DNA of 64,000 nucleotides from SIAQ01 sp964484265 (GTDB lineage Bacteria; Planctomycetota; Planctomycetia; Gemmatales; Gemmataceae). Positions 36,440 to 43,938 of the stretch are shown piece after piece (position 1 is the first letter of the stretch; each line of letters starts with the position of its first letter). The position numbers and the translations under genes were made by a program. The notes beneath the pieces were generated by a model, which searched no databases, was not told the origin of the DNA, and was given only the letters and a program-made list of their open reading frames with translations. The stretch is taken from assembly GCA_964484265.1 (NCBI GenBank), contig CAZAFH010000006.1, positions 77,499 through 141,498 of the forward strand. Reading direction: 5' to 3'.

Positions 36440-36603
36440 CTTCAAGCGGCGCTGGAAAAATGGGCAAGATTCCAGGTAATCTGCCGATTGGAGCAATTTT
36501 CACGTCTCGCTGATTTAAGTGACGCCTGAAAAATGCCGATGGAAACTACAACGGCTATAACGATTCATCGCCATGGGCAGGACTTGTAGCCGCAGCGGAG
36601 CGG

Positions 36604-38031
36604 ATGTTCATGACCGACACGAAGGAACTGTTGCGCAGGATCGCTGCCCTTCGGCTTCGCCTTAATGCGGAGTCGGAGGCGAGCCCGCCCACGGAACCTG
36701 CGCGGTCGATCGGCTACCGCGAGCTGACCGAGCAGGTACAGCGCGGAGCGACGGAGAATCGGCTGCTCGACAATGCGTTGCGCGTCGCCGACGCGTCTCA
36801 GGCTGCAGCCGCGGCGCCGACGCAGGTCCGCTTCACGGCTCGTGCGGCAGCGTTGTTGCGAAACGGGCGCGACCTGCTTTTGGCTTTACGCAAGATAGCC
36901 GACGATGCTGACTTTCAATCCGTTGACGAGAGCGATCCGCTCTATCACCTTCACATGGATGCGATGGCCATGCTTGACTCGGTGTTGCGCACCGTGCAAG
37001 CCATGCCCGCTTCCGTGAGTGCGCAAGTACGCCTTTGCGACGGGCTGGAGATCGTGCTTCGCGATGTCGAACGCCGGATTTCCCTGCTCGGGGTTCGGCT
37101 CGGCGGCTACAAACGCGATCGCAGCGGAATCGGCGATCTGGCCGAGATGCTACGCCACCTGGCGATGAAGAAGCCGGTGACGCTGGAAGCCCTGGAAAGG
37201 CTGGCGGAACCGCTCATCGAAGACGCACGCGCAGGCAGACCGATGCGAATCCTTTACGCATCTCCCAAGGATCCCGCGCGATTCGCGGCGGCTCATGGCA
37301 TTACGGTTGCTCAGGTGCTGTTGCGGCTCATTCATGACGATGCGGAATGGCGCTCGCAGCTTCCGCTCGCCGCAGTTGCAGCGCTCGTACACGATGTCGG
37401 CATGACGCGCGTGCCCGCCGACGTATTGCTGACGGAAGGTCCGCTCGACCTGGAGCAGCGCCGCCTGATCGAAAAACACACGCACGTGGCCGACGACATC
37501 CTGACGACCTTGTGGCCAGGCGGCGGCTGGCCGGTGGACGCCGCCACCCATCACCACGAGCGCAACGACGGCACAGGCTACCCGCTCGGAGCTCGCGACA
37601 TCGAGCTGGCGCCGTTCACCAAACTTCTCGCCGTCTGCGACTGCTATGCCGCCCTGTGCGCGCCGCGGCCCTACCGCGACGCCTTCGACACGCGCACGGC
37701 CATGACGGAGGTCCTGCTGCTCTCCGAACGGGACCATCTGGATTCTGGCTGGTGCGAGCGCCTCCTGCGGCTGTCGTTTTACCCCGTCGGATCGATCGTC
37801 GAACTCAACGATGGTTCCATCGCTTTAGTCACAGCCACGCATTCCGAAGGGGCGCAGTTTCTGCAGCCCAGCAAGCCGATCGTCCAGCGCATGCTCGACG
37901 TCCACGGTTCGCCGTTGGAATGGCCGAACACGCTGGACCTTTTGAATGAATCAGGCTGGAGCATCGTCCGCTCGCTGTCGCCCGCGGAACGCCGCACCCA
38001 TCTCTCGACGCATTTTTCGCAGTGGGTATAA
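36604..38031 (+). CDS. HD-GYP domain protein
   Basis: Predicted 475 residues (start 36604, or 36610 two codons later). The first 200 residues are helical with no known domain. The HD-GYP phosphodiesterase core follows: LVHDVGMTRVPADVLLTEGP (HD at about residue 263), IEKHTHVADDIL and THHHERNDGTGYPLGARDIE (GYP at about 325), then VCDCYAALCAPRPYRDAF. It probably hydrolyses c-di-GMP in the cytoplasm. The C-terminal part resembles the small domain seen after HD-GYP (YPVGSIVELNDGSIALVT). It appears to be a single-gene unit. Confidence 0.87.
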   Translation: MFMTDTKELLRRIAALRLRLNAESEASPPTEPARSIGYRELTEQVQRGATENRLLDNALRVADASQAAAAAPTQVRFTARAAALLRNGRDLLLALRKIADDADFQSVDESDPLYHLHMDAMAMLDSVLRTVQAMPASVSAQVRLCDGLEIVLRDVERRISLLGVRLGGYKRDRSGIGDLAEMLRHLAMKKPVTLEALERLAEPLIEDARAGRPMRILYASPKDPARFAAAHGITVAQVLLRLIHDDAEWRSQLPLAAVAALVHDVGMTRVPADVLLTEGPLDLEQRRLIEKHTHVADDILTTLWPGGGWPVDAATHHHERNDGTGYPLGARDIELAPFTKLLAVCDCYAALCAPRPYRDAFDTRTAMTEVLLLSERDHLDSGWCERLLRLSFYPVGSIVELNDGSIALVTATHSEGAQFLQPSKPIVQRMLDVHGSPLEWPNTLDLLNESGWSIVRSLSPAERRTHLSTHFSQWV

Positions 38032-38047
38032 TCAAATTCAATCCGCG

Positions 38048-38075
38048 CCGCTTGCCGTTTAGCGCTCGGAGTATT
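38048..38075. repeat. partial copy of the CGCTTGC/TTAGCG repeat with T-tract
   Basis: CCGCTTGCCGTTTAGCGCTCGG follows the HD-GYP gene. Shortly after it comes GTATTTTTTT, so it may serve as a terminator for that gene. Confidence 0.5.
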
Positions 38076-38080
38076 TTTTT

Positions 38081-38156
38081 CGGCGAGCCAGGAGTGTAAG
38101 CGACTGGAGGAACGAAGCGTATTCCTCCGGTCGCTTACGCTCCCGGCTCGCCAAAG
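38081..38156. repeat. long inverted repeat, GGCGAGCC/GTAAGCG family (copy 2)
   Basis: The arms CGGCGAGCCAGGAGTGTAAG.. and ..CTTACGCTCCCGGCTCGCC are complementary over about 30 bp around AACGAAGCGT. The outer GGCGAGCC and the GTAAGCG block match the copy at 10321-10407, while the intervening stem sequence differs on both arms together. Confidence 0.75.
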
Positions 38157-38189
38157 TTTGTCCAAGTTCTTGTCGTTTCTGGAGCCGCC

Positions 38190-38732
38190 ATGAAGAAAGT
38201 TCTCCTCGTCATCGGCGATGCCGTCGAGTTGCTCGATACGATGTATCCCTATTTCCGCATCAAGGAGGCGGGGCACGAAGTCGTTGTCGCCGGTCCAGAG
38301 AAACGGCTCTATCACATGGTTCAGCACGAACGGCCCGACGATTGGGACATCACTCAGGAAACCGCGGGATATCATCTCGCGTCGGACATCGCATTCCGCG
38401 ACATCAAAGCTGATGAATACGCGGGCATCGTGCTCTCCGGCGGCCGGGCGCCGGAGTACATTCGGTACGACGAAGACTTGCTGCGTACGGTGCGACAGCT
38501 TCATGCGAAGGGATTGCCCATCGCGTCCGTGTGTCACGGCATCGAGATCCTGGCAACGGCAGATATCATTCGCGGCAAGAAAATCACAACGGTGAAAAAA
38601 TGCCGATTCGATGCCGAGGTCGTCGGCGCGACCTACGTCGATGAACCGGTCGTGATCGACGGCAACATCATCTGCGCCCGCACCTGGCATGATAACCATC
38701 TCTGGATGCGCGCCTTCATGGCTCGAATTTAA
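38190..38732 (+). CDS. DJ-1/PfpI family protein
   Basis: Predicted 180 residues. Class I glutamine amidotransferase-like fold: the N-terminal KKVLLVIGDAVELLDTMYPYFRIKEAGHEV, the acidic residue region around Glu13, YAGIVLSGGRAPEYIRYDEDLL and the nucleophile elbow ASVCHGIEILA with Cys near residue 115. A C-terminal ICARTWHDNHLWMRAFM follows. Members act as glyoxalase/deglycase-type enzymes, proteases or chaperones; the exact role is not readable. It lies upstream of the trans-sulfuration gene with a 60-80 bp gap. Confidence 0.87.
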   Translation: MKKVLLVIGDAVELLDTMYPYFRIKEAGHEVVVAGPEKRLYHMVQHERPDDWDITQETAGYHLASDIAFRDIKADEYAGIVLSGGRAPEYIRYDEDLLRTVRQLHAKGLPIASVCHGIEILATADIIRGKKITTVKKCRFDAEVVGATYVDEPVVIDGNIICARTWHDNHLWMRAFMARI

Positions 38733-38812
38733 TCCCTCAGGAGCAGTTCCACACTGTTGGATCCATCTTCGATTGAGATGTTTCCCGCGCAATGGTCTAC
38801 GGACAAATTTCA

Positions 38813-39967
38813 ATGACTACGCAGAAGAAGAAGAAATCATCCCTGGGCGAGACGAGGCCGCTGGTGCCGCCTGTTTATCAATCGTCGGTTTACACGATCC
38901 CCGATCTCGACGCGCTGGACGCCATCATGAACGACGGCGAGCCGGGGTATATCTATGCCCGCGACGCTCATCCGAACGCGCGTCGCCTTGCCGGCATGCT
39001 GGCGGCGGAGGAAGCAGCCGAATGGGGCATCGTCACCGGGTCCGGCATGGCGGCGATCAGCGCCATCGTCCTCGCCACGGTCTCGCAGGGGCAGCGCATT
39101 CTCGCGGGCAATCGCCTGTACGGGCGAACCGTGCAGCTCTTTTCGCAGGAGCTTCCACGTTTTGGCGTCGCAACAGACTATGTCGATGCCAATGACCTCG
39201 ATGCCGTCGAGTCAGCGCTCAAGAAAAGCCCGCGGCTATTATTTGTCGAGACCGTCTCCAACCCGCTCTTGCGCGTCGTCGATGTGAAAGCATTGGCAAA
39301 ATTGGCTCACGATCACGGCGCGCTCTTGATCGTCGATAATACGTTTGCGACGCCGGTGCTCACGAAGCCGACGGAACTCGGCGCCGATTTCGTCATGGAA
39401 AGCCTGACCAAGATGATCGCCGGCCATAGCGACGTGACGCTCGGATTCGTCGGAGGAATGGACGAGGACATGCTGCCCGCCATTACCGCTGCCAGCAGCA
39501 TTTGGGGTCTGTCGTCGAATCCGTTCGATTGCTGGCTCGCGGAGCGCGGCCTGGCGACCATGGAGATCCGCACGCACGCCGCCTGTGCCAATGCGCTCAA
39601 ACTCGCCGATTGGCTGGCCGAGCAACCGAGTGTCGCTGGCGTCTGGTATCCGGGCCGCGAGGATCATCCCGATCACGTGCTGGCGAAGCGGGTGCTCAAG
39701 GGCGGATTCGGACACATGGTCTGCTTCGAGCTCGAAGGCGGGCGAGAAGCCGTCAATCGCTTCCTGCGAGAGGCGCCGGGGATTCCATTCAGCCCCTCTC
39801 TTGGCCATTTTTCCACGACGCTCAGCCATCCCGCGACGACGTCGCACCGCTACGTAAGCCCGGCGGAGCGCAAACGCCAGGGCATCACGGATGGGCTGAT
39901 CCGTCTTTCCGTAGGCATCGAATCGCTGGACGTCATCGAGGAAGAAATGGCCAAGGGGCTGGAGTAG
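38813..39967 (+). CDS. trans-sulfuration PLP enzyme (cystathionine gamma-synthase / methionine gamma-lyase type)
   Basis: Predicted 384 residues (an in-frame ATG at 38792 would add seven). Cys/Met metabolism PLP family: ETRPLVPPVYQSSVYTIPDL, the SGMAAISA phosphate-binding loop, VETVSNPLLRVVDVKALAKLAH, DNTFATPVL and the PLP lysine in MESLTKMIAGHSDVTLG. SLGHFSTTLSHPATTSH and LIRLSVGIES close it. It handles gamma-replacement or elimination on homoserine or methionine derivatives in the cytosol. Sequence alone does not separate synthase from lyase. No SAM riboswitch was seen upstream. Confidence 0.9.
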   Translation: MTTQKKKKSSLGETRPLVPPVYQSSVYTIPDLDALDAIMNDGEPGYIYARDAHPNARRLAGMLAAEEAAEWGIVTGSGMAAISAIVLATVSQGQRILAGNRLYGRTVQLFSQELPRFGVATDYVDANDLDAVESALKKSPRLLFVETVSNPLLRVVDVKALAKLAHDHGALLIVDNTFATPVLTKPTELGADFVMESLTKMIAGHSDVTLGFVGGMDEDMLPAITAASSIWGLSSNPFDCWLAERGLATMEIRTHAACANALKLADWLAEQPSVAGVWYPGREDHPDHVLAKRVLKGGFGHMVCFELEGGREAVNRFLREAPGIPFSPSLGHFSTTLSHPATTSHRYVSPAERKRQGITDGLIRLSVGIESLDVIEEEMAKGLE

Positions 39968-39968
39968 T

Positions 39969-40054
39969 TTAGCCGCTCGCCTTTGGCGAGCGCGGGCCCA
40001 ACGCGACGCGATCGCATGGCGCAACGTCCGCGCTCGCCAAAGGCGAGCGGCTAA
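39969..40054. repeat. 27-bp perfect inverted repeat
   Basis: The left arm (39969-39995) starts TTAGCCGCTCGCCTTTGGCG, and the right arm (40028-40054) is its exact reverse complement. They flank a 32-bp loop. The element lies between the PLP enzyme gene and hisG. It can form a long hairpin and may terminate transcription, but the arms are themselves internally palindromic (CGCTCGCC/GGCGAGCG), which suggests a repeat element. Confidence 0.85.
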
Positions 40055-40129
40055 ACGATGTGATTTTGCGTATAACTATTTTTCCACGATTACGACATCC
40101 CATGCAAGGAATTCAATCCAAGATCCATC

Positions 40130-41020
40130 ATGACACAACAACTTCGACTTGGCATTCCCGCGGGCAGTTTGCAGGAAGCGACGGCGGAACTTTTCCGCAA
40201 CGCTGGCTTCAAGATCACGTTCGCGAGCCGAAGCTATTATCCGACCATCGATGATCCCGAAATTCACTGCACGCTGATTCGCGCTCAGGAGATGCCTCGC
40301 TATGTCGAGGCAGGTTCGCTCGATTGCGGGCTGACGGGCCACGATTGGGTTCTCGAAAACGAAGCCAAGGTAACCGAACTCGCGGAACTCATGTTCTCCA
40401 AGGTCAGCCGGCGTCCCGTGCGTTGGGTGCTGGCGGTGCCGAACGATTCGCCCATTCAATCCGTGGCGGACCTCAATGGCAAAAGAGTCGCGACGGAATT
40501 GGTGGGCGTAACGAAACGCTACCTCAAGAGTCACGGCGTCAACGCCCATGTCGAGTTCAGCTGGGGCGCGACCGAGGTCAAGCCGCCGCGCTTCGCCGAT
40601 GCGATCGTCGATGTCACGGAGACGGGTAGCTCACTGCGTGCAAACAACCTGCGCGTCGTGGCGGAATTGATGCAGAGCACGACGCGCTTCATCGCCAACG
40701 AACACGCCTATGCCGATCCGTGGAAAAAACGCAAGATGGACGACATCCTCTTGATGCTGCGCGGCGCCCTGGCCGCCGAGGGGATGGTGGGGCTTAAGCT
40801 CAATACGCTCGTGGCGAACAAGGAAAACGTGCTTTCATTTCTGAAGTCGCACCCTCGCACCGCATTGAACAGCCCGACGATTTCGCCGCTCGCCGACAAG
40901 GATTGGTGCGCGATGGAAATCATTATCGACGAGGATATCGTGCGCCACATCATGCCGCAGCTTTACGCGGTTGGCGCACGCGGTATCGTGGAATATCCGA
41001 TCAACAAGATCATCCTCTGA
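40130..41020 (+). CDS. hisG: HisG, ATP phosphoribosyltransferase (long form)
   Basis: First enzyme of histidine biosynthesis: ATP plus PRPP gives phosphoribosyl-ATP. Predicted 296 residues. Seen: LGIPAGSLQEATAELFRNAGF, LIRAQEMPRYVEAGSLDCGLTGHDW, VATELVGVTKRYLKSHG and the PRPP-binding IVDVTETGSSLRANNL. The C-terminal ACT-like regulatory domain (KLNTLVANKENVLSFLKSH ... GARGIVEYPINKII) makes it the long, hexameric, histidine-inhibited form that needs no HisZ. It is alone here, with no other his genes adjacent, and ends 4 bases from the convergent purC. Confidence 0.96.
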   Translation: MTQQLRLGIPAGSLQEATAELFRNAGFKITFASRSYYPTIDDPEIHCTLIRAQEMPRYVEAGSLDCGLTGHDWVLENEAKVTELAELMFSKVSRRPVRWVLAVPNDSPIQSVADLNGKRVATELVGVTKRYLKSHGVNAHVEFSWGATEVKPPRFADAIVDVTETGSSLRANNLRVVAELMQSTTRFIANEHAYADPWKKRKMDDILLMLRGALAAEGMVGLKLNTLVANKENVLSFLKSHPRTALNSPTISPLADKDWCAMEIIIDEDIVRHIMPQLYAVGARGIVEYPINKIIL

Positions 41021-41024
41021 CCGT

Positions 41025-41909
41025 TCACGCGAATTTCTTCGCCGTCAGCTTTTCGTAGGCCTCGATGTATTTCGCCCGAGTCTTCTCTACCACATCGCCA
41101 GGCAAGCCTGGCGGCGGGCTGTTCTTGTCCCAGCTGGTCGTTTCGAGCCAATCGCGCACGAATTGCTTGTCGAATGACGGCGGATTCTTACCCGGTTGAT
41201 ACGATTCCTTCGGCCAAAAACGTGAGCTATCGGGTGTCAATACTTCGTCGATCAGGATCAGCGAACCGTCGGGAAGTTGGCCCCACTCGAACTTGGTATC
41301 CGCTAGCAAAATACCACGCGACGCGGCGTATTCACTCCCGCGCCGATAGACGTCGAGGCTCTTTTCGCGCAACTCGGCTCCGAGCTTTTCGCCCGTTCCT
41401 TTCAGCATCGTCTCGTAGCTGATGTTCTCGTCGTGTCCCGATTCCGCTTTTGTTGACGGGGTGAAAATCGCATTCGGCAGCTGCTGGCATTCCTGCAATC
41501 CCGCCGGCAGCGGAATGCCGCACACCGTGCTCTGTTTGCGATATTCTTTCCACCCGGAGCCAGCAAGATAGCCGCGAACGACGCACTCGAACGGCACGAC
41601 GTTCGCCTTGCGCACCAGCATCGACCGTCCTTGCAACTCTGCTGCGTGCGAAGCAAAAGCCGGGCCCATCGCCGACACGTCGGTGCTGATGAGGTGATTC
41701 GGGACTTTCAAGTAGTCCAGCCAAAACAACGTCAGCTGCGTCAGCATTCGGCCCTTGTCGGGAATGCCCGTCGGCAGCACCCAGTCGAACGCGCTGATGC
41801 GGTCGGTGGCAACGATGACGAGGCGATCGCCCAGATCATAGACGTCGCGCACCTTGCCCCGCCGAACCGGCACGCCAGGTACATTGCTTTGCAAAAGAGG
41901 CATACTCAT
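41025..41909 (-). CDS. purC: PurC, SAICAR synthetase
   Basis: Purine biosynthesis enzyme that joins CAIR and aspartate using ATP. Predicted 294 residues. Motifs: RRGKVRDVYDLGDRLVIVATDRISAFDWVLP, FECVVRGYLAGSGWKEY and FTPSTKAESGHDENIS. LADTKFEWGQLPDGSLILIDEVLTPDSSRFWP follows. Length fits the bacterial-eukaryotic longer type. It is convergent with hisG; no other purine genes are nearby. Confidence 0.96.
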   Translation of the reverse strand: MSMPLLQSNVPGVPVRRGKVRDVYDLGDRLVIVATDRISAFDWVLPTGIPDKGRMLTQLTLFWLDYLKVPNHLISTDVSAMGPAFASHAAELQGRSMLVRKANVVPFECVVRGYLAGSGWKEYRKQSTVCGIPLPAGLQECQQLPNAIFTPSTKAESGHDENISYETMLKGTGEKLGAELREKSLDVYRRGSEYAASRGILLADTKFEWGQLPDGSLILIDEVLTPDSSRFWPKESYQPGKNPPSFDKQFVRDWLETTSWDKNSPPPGLPGDVVEKTRAKYIEAYEKLTAKKFA

Positions 41910-42017
41910 TCTGAATGGCTCCTAGTTTTGGTTGACTCGCCGATAGCGATATTCTTCAAATATCAACTTATCGGACGCACCAAATGGAACCAAGTGGCAG
42001 CTATTTCAGGGAGATGC

Positions 42018-43061
42018 CTATTTCTTCGCGCGCCAAATGATGCCGTCGTAGGCGTAATGCAGGAAGGAGACGAGCAGCGTGACGAGTTGCCAGGCGTAGA
42101 CCGACTGGGCGTTGACGAAGTAATTGGCGAGGCCGATGCCGATCATGAAGACGACGACGGCGATGCCAGTGCGGGTGATTTGGTAATGCCAAATGCCCGT
42201 CGTTCGCTTCTGGACGGACCAGTTGCAGACGGCGAGATACTCGACGGCATGGAAGACGGCGCCAGCGAAAAAGAATGCCGTCATCCAGCTGGCGTTGCCG
42301 ATCCGGATGGCGAACAGCTGCCCGGAGTAGAGCGCCACAACGCTGGCGATGTAGCCCACCCGGCCCCAGGCGCCGCCTTCCACCGTGCTAATCTCGCGTG
42401 CCAGCAGAACGCAGCATGGAATCAATGCCAGCGGGTCGATCCAGGGCAGCCAAGGCGCGATCCAGGCGACGCCAGCTGCGTAGGGGCTCAGACCAGCCAT
42501 GTGCACCGCTAGCCGGAGAAACACCCAGAGCACGAGCGTTCGCAACGCCATCTTTTCGAACTCGCCCTGCTTGGCCGTCTGATCCGGGCGCGACACCCGG
42601 CCGTAGATGCGCGAAATGCCCGCATGCTGAGCGGCGAAATGCCAGGCGTTCCAGATGTAGTCGATCATCATCAGCAGCGTCAGCGAGCTCGTTGCATGAG
42701 GCACGACGCCCGCGAGTCCTACTAGCGCCAAACCGAGTATCACCAATCCCAGGCCGATGCCGCCGAACTTGACCGGCTCTTTCCAGAAGCGTTCCGAATC
42801 GCAAAAGACAAGTACAAGCGTGATCCAGCGGTGCGGCGTGCTGAGAAAATAAATCTGGAAGAGCGACAGGTAATTTGCATCGGCGCCGTCGGTGTTGGCC
42901 GAGGGCAGAAACCATAGCCCCGCCAGGAAAGCAATCGGCCAGCCCAAATTCACCAGGAAGAACAGATCGAACCACGACCCGACAAGCCAGCGTTTCATCG
43001 GCTTGGCGACAGCAACGGCCGGCGCAGCAGGCGACAGGGGAGAGTCCAGGGTCGCGCTCAT
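42018..43061 (-). CDS. polytopic membrane protein with conserved His motifs, unknown function
   Basis: Predicted 347 residues from the ATG at 43061 (an ATG at 43088 would add nine). About eight membrane helices. Histidines sit in or beside helices: STPHRWITLVLVF, IWNAWHFAAQHAGISRIYGR, AVFHAVEYLAV and SFLHYAYDGIIWR. A scatter of His at membrane faces is seen in di-metal membrane enzymes such as the Brp/Blh carotenoid oxygenases and fatty acid hydroxylases, but the family was not recognised. A separate promoter is likely. Upstream is the divergent 43160 promoter of the next operon. Confidence 0.65.
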   Translation of the reverse strand: MSATLDSPLSPAAPAVAVAKPMKRWLVGSWFDLFFLVNLGWPIAFLAGLWFLPSANTDGADANYLSLFQIYFLSTPHRWITLVLVFCDSERFWKEPVKFGGIGLGLVILGLALVGLAGVVPHATSSLTLLMMIDYIWNAWHFAAQHAGISRIYGRVSRPDQTAKQGEFEKMALRTLVLWVFLRLAVHMAGLSPYAAGVAWIAPWLPWIDPLALIPCCVLLAREISTVEGGAWGRVGYIASVVALYSGQLFAIRIGNASWMTAFFFAGAVFHAVEYLAVCNWSVQKRTTGIWHYQITRTGIAVVVFMIGIGLANYFVNAQSVYAWQLVTLLVSFLHYAYDGIIWRAKK

Positions 43062-43159
43062 GGCAAACTCGCGGTGAGGGGGATTCATCGAGACGACGGC
43101 TCAAGTGTAGGTCACGATCGGGAGGGAATCAAATTACCTTGCGCCGAGTGAAAAATGAA

Positions 43160-43188
43160 TTGCGATAGGCCATGATTTCTGCCATAAT
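43160..43188 (+). promoter_or_regulatory. sigma-70-type promoter for the 43220/43577 pair
   Basis: TTGCGA (43160-43165), 17-base spacer, CATAAT (43183-43188). Transcription would start near 43195, which excludes the in-frame ATGs at 43172 and 43187 as starts of the downstream gene and supports 43220. Confidence 0.5.
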
Positions 43189-43219
43189 GACGAAGAATGA
43201 AATGAGAAAGGAACAGAGC

Positions 43220-43567
43220 ATGTCGCACTCAATTTCGGCGCAAGCCGCCTCGCATGGGGGCAAACCACCTCTCGAGCTCCGAGCAACATCCGTCGATGAA
43301 CTCGCTGCCCTTGCGATTTCGATGAGCGGCGACGAGAAGAAAGCGTTGCTCTGTCGTGTTCTTCAAATGTTATCGGGAGACCGATTGGAACAGGAGGTGA
43401 TGTTGGCTAACACCGATGGTTTTGTTTATGCTCATATCATTTCGCCCGGCATGCGCGAGTATTTTCGACGTATCGAACATGGCGGCGTGAACCAAATAAC
43501 AGACTCCGTCGATGAGCCTACGTTTCCTTTCGATCAGGTTCGGCAGGAACTTGGCCTTCACCACTAG
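43220..43567 (+). CDS. small protein, possible antitoxin of a RelE/ParE-like pair
   Basis: Predicted 115 residues. The start is set by AAAGG 8 bases upstream. No known domain was recognised; the protein is acidic and helical in the middle (VDELAALAISMSGDEKKALLCRVLQML), with a C-terminal PTFPFDQVRQELGLHH. It lies 9 bases upstream of a small basic protein with a RelE/ParE-like pattern, and that order (antitoxin first) is the reason for the guess. A DNA-binding fold was not identified. Confidence 0.45.
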   Translation: MSHSISAQAASHGGKPPLELRATSVDELAALAISMSGDEKKALLCRVLQMLSGDRLEQEVMLANTDGFVYAHIISPGMREYFRRIEHGGVNQITDSVDEPTFPFDQVRQELGLHH

Positions 43568-43576
43568 GCGTCGCCC

Positions 43577-43834
43577 ATGGCCTCGGAAGTGCAAATCGTG
43601 GTGACGAAAACCGCACGAGATCAACTCGCGCGGCTGCAACTCAAATATCGAGGCGGATCGGTCGCAACAGCTTGCACCAAGATCGAGCAGGCGATAAAAA
43701 AGAATCCGACGGGCGGCTCGCCGATCCCGCGATTCAATCAATTCACCGTAACAGTCATTCCGATACGTGCCATATACACAGTCGCAAACAACATCGTCAC
43801 GATCACTGAATTTGGCGACGCAAACGCACCGTGA
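43577..43834 (+). CDS. RelE/ParE-like small protein (possible toxin)
   Basis: Predicted 85 residues, basic. The pattern EVQIVVTKTARDQLARLQLKY ... ACTKIEQAIKKNPTGGSPIPRF ... VTVIPIRAIYTVANNIVTITEF matches the RelE/ParE layout: beta strand, two helices, then a sheet with IRAIYTV in the place of the common YRVIYEV. It is shorter at the C-terminus than most. The signal is weak but the operon position supports a toxin-antitoxin module. It is followed by a secreted protein gene whose frame overlaps its end. Confidence 0.5.
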   Translation: MASEVQIVVTKTARDQLARLQLKYRGGSVATACTKIEQAIKKNPTGGSPIPRFNQFTVTVIPIRAIYTVANNIVTITEFGDANAP

Positions 43835-43938
43835 TCCGACCTGCCCCTCCCGCGAACTTGCATAACCGCTTTCCCTTCGTAAGATACTGGAAACGCGTCC
43901 ACATCCTCCTTGGCCCCCATGCAAAACGAGGTCCACTC

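Noticed and set aside
35518..36513. 331-codon plus-strand frame
   Set aside because: Out-of-frame shadow of the ABC permease; its translation is Arg-rich without hydrophobic helices.
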